64,000 nucleotides of DNA from Saccharopolyspora_D taberi (GTDB lineage Bacteria; Actinomycetota; Actinomycetes; Mycobacteriales; Pseudonocardiaceae). Positions within the stretch are counted from its first letter, which is position 1, and every line of letters starts with the position of its first letter. Made by a program: the position numbers and the translations under genes. This document shows positions 62,701 to 64,000 of the stretch, piece by piece. The stretch is taken from NCBI RefSeq assembly GCF_039534165.1, contig NZ_BAAAUX010000011.1, positions 372,001 to 436,000 on the forward strand, written 5' to 3'. The notes under the pieces were generated by a model, which was not told where the DNA came from, did no database searches, and saw only the letters and a program-made list of their open reading frames with translations.

Positions 62701-64000
62701 GGCGGAATCCGGCCTCTGGACGTTCGCGACGGCCTCGCCGCCGGTGCCCCGGACCTCCGCGACTCCCTGGAACGCCGGGCCGTAGTGCTGGCCCAGCGCG
62801 CGCAGCGCCGGGTACAGGTCGACCGGGCTTGCGCCGTCGTCGTCCACCGGTGTGGTGACCGGGCCGCCCGTGGCCTGGCTGACCACTGCCGACGCGTGCA
62901 GGATCCAGGCACCGGCGGCCGAACGGGTGTGAACCGAGATCCGCGCCGAGTCCGCCCCGGTGAACTCCAGCGTCGTCGTCAGCTCAAGCTCGTCGTCCAG
63001 CCTGAGCATCTGGTGCAGTCCAAGTTCCTCGACCAGCAGGCCGGTGACGTCGATGCCGAACGCCTCGGCCGCGGCTGACAGCACCATGTCCAGGTAGGCG
63101 GTGCCGGGCAGGATCGCGACGTCGTGCACGCGGTGGTCGCTCAGCCAGGGCAGCAAATCGGCGTCGAGGCGCAGCTGCCAGACGTGTTGCCCGTCGGGAA
63201 GCTCCACGTGCGCCCCCAGCAAGCGATGCGCGCCGGCCTGCGCCGCTGTCTTCACCACCGCCCAGTGGCGCTGACGCTGCCACGGATGCGCCGGGAGATC
63301 GACCAGCTGACCGTCGCGGTACCGGTCCGTGTCCGCTGCCAGGCCGCGAGCCTGCAAGGCGGCCAGATTTCCGCGGAAGGTGACGGTGTCGTCGGTGTTG
63401 CGGCGCGAGCTGAACACGACCAGCGGGCGAGGCGTCCCGGCAAGCGTCTCCTCGATTCCGGCAGTGGCCACCGGATGCGGCGAGATCTCGACGAACGTGT
63501 TGAACCCGTCCTCCGCCGCCGCCCGCACGGCCTGCTCGAACCGGACCGGGGAACGCAGGTTGCGCACCCAGTACTCGGCGTCGAACGCCGCCGGTTCCTT
63601 GGGATCCTCGGCGGAGGTGCTGTAGACGGTGGTGGACGCGGGCCGGACGTCGAGGTCGCCCAGCTCGCGGCGGAGCCGGTCGAGCATCGGGTCGACCGCC
63701 GCCGTGTGCCCGGCGCCCGAGACGTCCAGGAGCCGGGCGAACCCGCCGCCGCCATCGACGTGGCGGACCAGCATGGCGACTTCATCGGCCGGCCCGGCGA
63801 TCGTGCATCGGTTCGGCGAGGTGCGCACCGCGACCGACACACCCGGAAACCACGGGGCCATTTCGTCCACGAGGGAAGGAGATTTCTCGACCACGGCCAT
63901 CGCGCCGCCGCCTTCACCATCCACTTCGGACAACAAGCGCGCACGAACGGCCATGACCCGCAGGCCGGTGGCGAAGTCCAGCGCGCCGGCCACCACCGCT
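59734..64000 (-). CDS. Type I polyketide synthase, C-terminal module (AT-DH-KR-ACP-carrier-TE), partial
   Basis: The last ~1420 residues of a modular PKS whose start lies beyond the right edge. Order along the protein: the rear part of an acyltransferase (GAGHTAAVDPML, then FVEISPHPVATAGIEE); dehydratase (DHRVHDVAILPG, later MSDACLQ); ketoreductase (VITGGLGALGLVVARWLAERG, VFSSAAGLLGSPGQAAYATANAALDEL, LCD where B-type enzymes have LDD); carrier with active Ser in MLGLDSLMAM; a second carrier-like region whose GGxS reads GGNDEL, lacking the serine; and a thioesterase (AGWSFGGCLAYE, Asp in LVDT, His in IPGNHLSL). No enoylreductase is present. The TE should release the product. Confidence 0.93.
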   Translation of the reverse strand, partial: AVVAGALDFATGLRVMAVRARLLSEVDGEGGGAMAVVEKSPSLVDEMAPWFPGVSVAVRTSPNRCTIAGPADEVAMLVRHVDGGGGFARLLDVSGAGHTAAVDPMLDRLRRELGDLDVRPASTTVYSTSAEDPKEPAAFDAEYWVRNLRSPVRFEQAVRAAAEDGFNTFVEISPHPVATAGIEETLAGTPRPLVVFSSRRNTDDTVTFRGNLAALQARGLAADTDRYRDGQLVDLPAHPWQRQRHWAVVKTAAQAGAHRLLGAHVELPDGQHVWQLRLDADLLPWLSDHRVHDVAILPGTAYLDMVLSAAAEAFGIDVTGLLVEELGLHQMLRLDDELELTTTLEFTGADSARISVHTRSAAGAWILHASAVVSQATGGPVTTPVDDDGASPVDLYPALRALGQHYGPAFQGVAEVRGTGGEAVANVQRPDSAGDDTGFAVHPAMSDACLQSLIAAGLAPDSPAAGLHVPVALGGIRVWRTVPPAVRCHARLAAAGNGELTGSVLVVDPDGEPVLEFARVRTRPLDERALPAPITDAFLETRWESSELPPRSNEPRNWLLIGEDTGTAWALRVGGGQVVTDPGHREADVADALDKLAADPVLPIGGVVVEASHGAEPDLLARVARVVRVLQHRPKTRLWLVTRGTGSWLRALVRVLAIEHPGLRASLVDLAEAGPDALVTELLADSAEDEVSWRGSDRLVARLHRAERPPARTGRAVRPGGYVITGGLGALGLVVARWLAERGARRIVLNSRRGLSDAEQLSELTARGAEVEVVTGDVSVPGVAKRLIDHATRDGMRLCGVVHAAGVLCDQPVTELGEDAVREVWKSKVDGARRLHEATVGVELDWWVVFSSAAGLLGSPGQAAYATANAALDELVLRRRELGLPATSIQWGAWEDTEAADGPLSGVLGGLTAEDGIEALEAVLRSKRAVTGVSRLDIGRALDYFPELAHRPFFAPLVEVEPSGGGEDLEALRAMAPEAALAQITGRLTTEIATVLGTSKDNVDPARPLTMLGLDSLMAMRARGAIERHFGLEIGVPLLLRGASLNEIAAHLAQDLGVAVAGSAEAEAERVILPRDATERWVAQLWREALNLDVVGVTQDFRSVGGNDELAEHISEQISARLGAETPGLFAGPATVEHLADQVRSRFEAAAGPVRVLRAGGSRPPLFLFHPAGGPTSVYQPLAERLGDGQPCYGMERLDELHDVPGKARRYVELIREIQPGGPYRLAGWSFGGCLAYETAQQLTAVGAEVELVALVDTILPLAAPAGATERDVVGERLRRFAEHIERTYGHRLEVPPDDLGEEEQMRRVMEALAAPELGIGAGVLRHQYTSYVDARVAENYSPRPYGGRVVLYRAQDAEDTMTTLDPRYLRTDEALGWDEHVPALEVVRIPGNHLSLIDPPQVDVLAGHLRPLLEATDGGR

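Noticed and set aside
1..64000. CRISPR array, prophage or replication origin
   Set aside because: No regularly spaced repeats with unique spacers, no Cas, integrase, capsid or replication proteins, and no DnaA-box cluster were seen on reading through the window.

Overview
The window is GC-rich, densely coding actinobacterial chromosome. A SARP regulator, several cytochrome P450s, many TetR regulators, a mycothiol-type DinB/maleylpyruvate isomerase protein and a modular type I polyketide synthase point to a filamentous actinomycete, most likely of the Pseudonocardiaceae (Saccharopolyspora-like). That placement is an inference from gene content; no 16S rRNA or other marker lies in the window.

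Layout. 1-9.2 kb: 3' end of a NarK-type nitrate transporter, a thiamine-diphosphate enzyme, a small conserved protein, a luciferase-like remnant, a patatin/flavin-monooxygenase pair facing a TetR gene, a bacterial eRF1-like (Rv2629-type) protein, and an NmrA oxidoreductase facing a TetR gene across two clear operators. 9.2-15 kb: a large SARP regulator followed by an overlapping ferredoxin / ferredoxin reductase / P450 cassette. 15-28 kb: RidA, a methyltransferase, an aldo/keto reductase facing a LuxR-type regulator, a Tat-exported glycoside hydrolase, a TetR/P450 pair, a two-domain Lrp regulator, a nucleobase permease, a MOSC protein, a secreted trypsin-like protease and a class A flavin hydroxylase. 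28-34 kb is a scar-rich stretch. It holds hairpins, a truncated membrane protein, the 3' part of a tRNA-Arg(ACG) with its downstream hairpin (a likely attachment-site remnant), a 12-codon ORF with a perfect ribosome binding site, a lipase, a TetR/MpaB pair and two gene fragments joined head to head.

34-44 kb: a minus-strand catabolic operon (MFS transporter, flavin amine oxidase-like protein, DapA-family aldolase, aldehyde dehydrogenase, then a lipoprotein and a VOC protein). It faces a single continuous reading frame that joins a degenerate IS630-type transposase to a GntR/FCD regulator, followed by an SDR. 44-50.3 kb: a complete D-glucarate pathway. GudD dehydratase, 5-dehydro-4-deoxyglucarate dehydratase, 2-oxoglutarate semialdehyde dehydrogenase and an MFS transporter form one operon, with a divergent LysR regulator whose upstream region carries three phased direct repeats. 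50.3-58.2 kb: a TPR protein, a LuxR/NB-ARC regulator and a run of secreted esterases/lipases, one of them a broken gene containing an inverted internal segment. 58.2-64 kb: an acyl-CoA carboxylase beta subunit and, overlapping it, a type I PKS with AT (partial), DH, KR, ACP, a carrier-like domain lacking the usual serine, and TE. The PKS continues beyond the right edge.

The most interesting observations are the transposase-GntR fusion with its candidate inverted repeats and a separate operator-like palindrome, the rearranged hydrolase, the tRNA-end scar, and the PKS/carboxylase/antigen-85-like gene order. That order recalls the mycolate condensation locus although this lineage is not expected to make mycolic acids.
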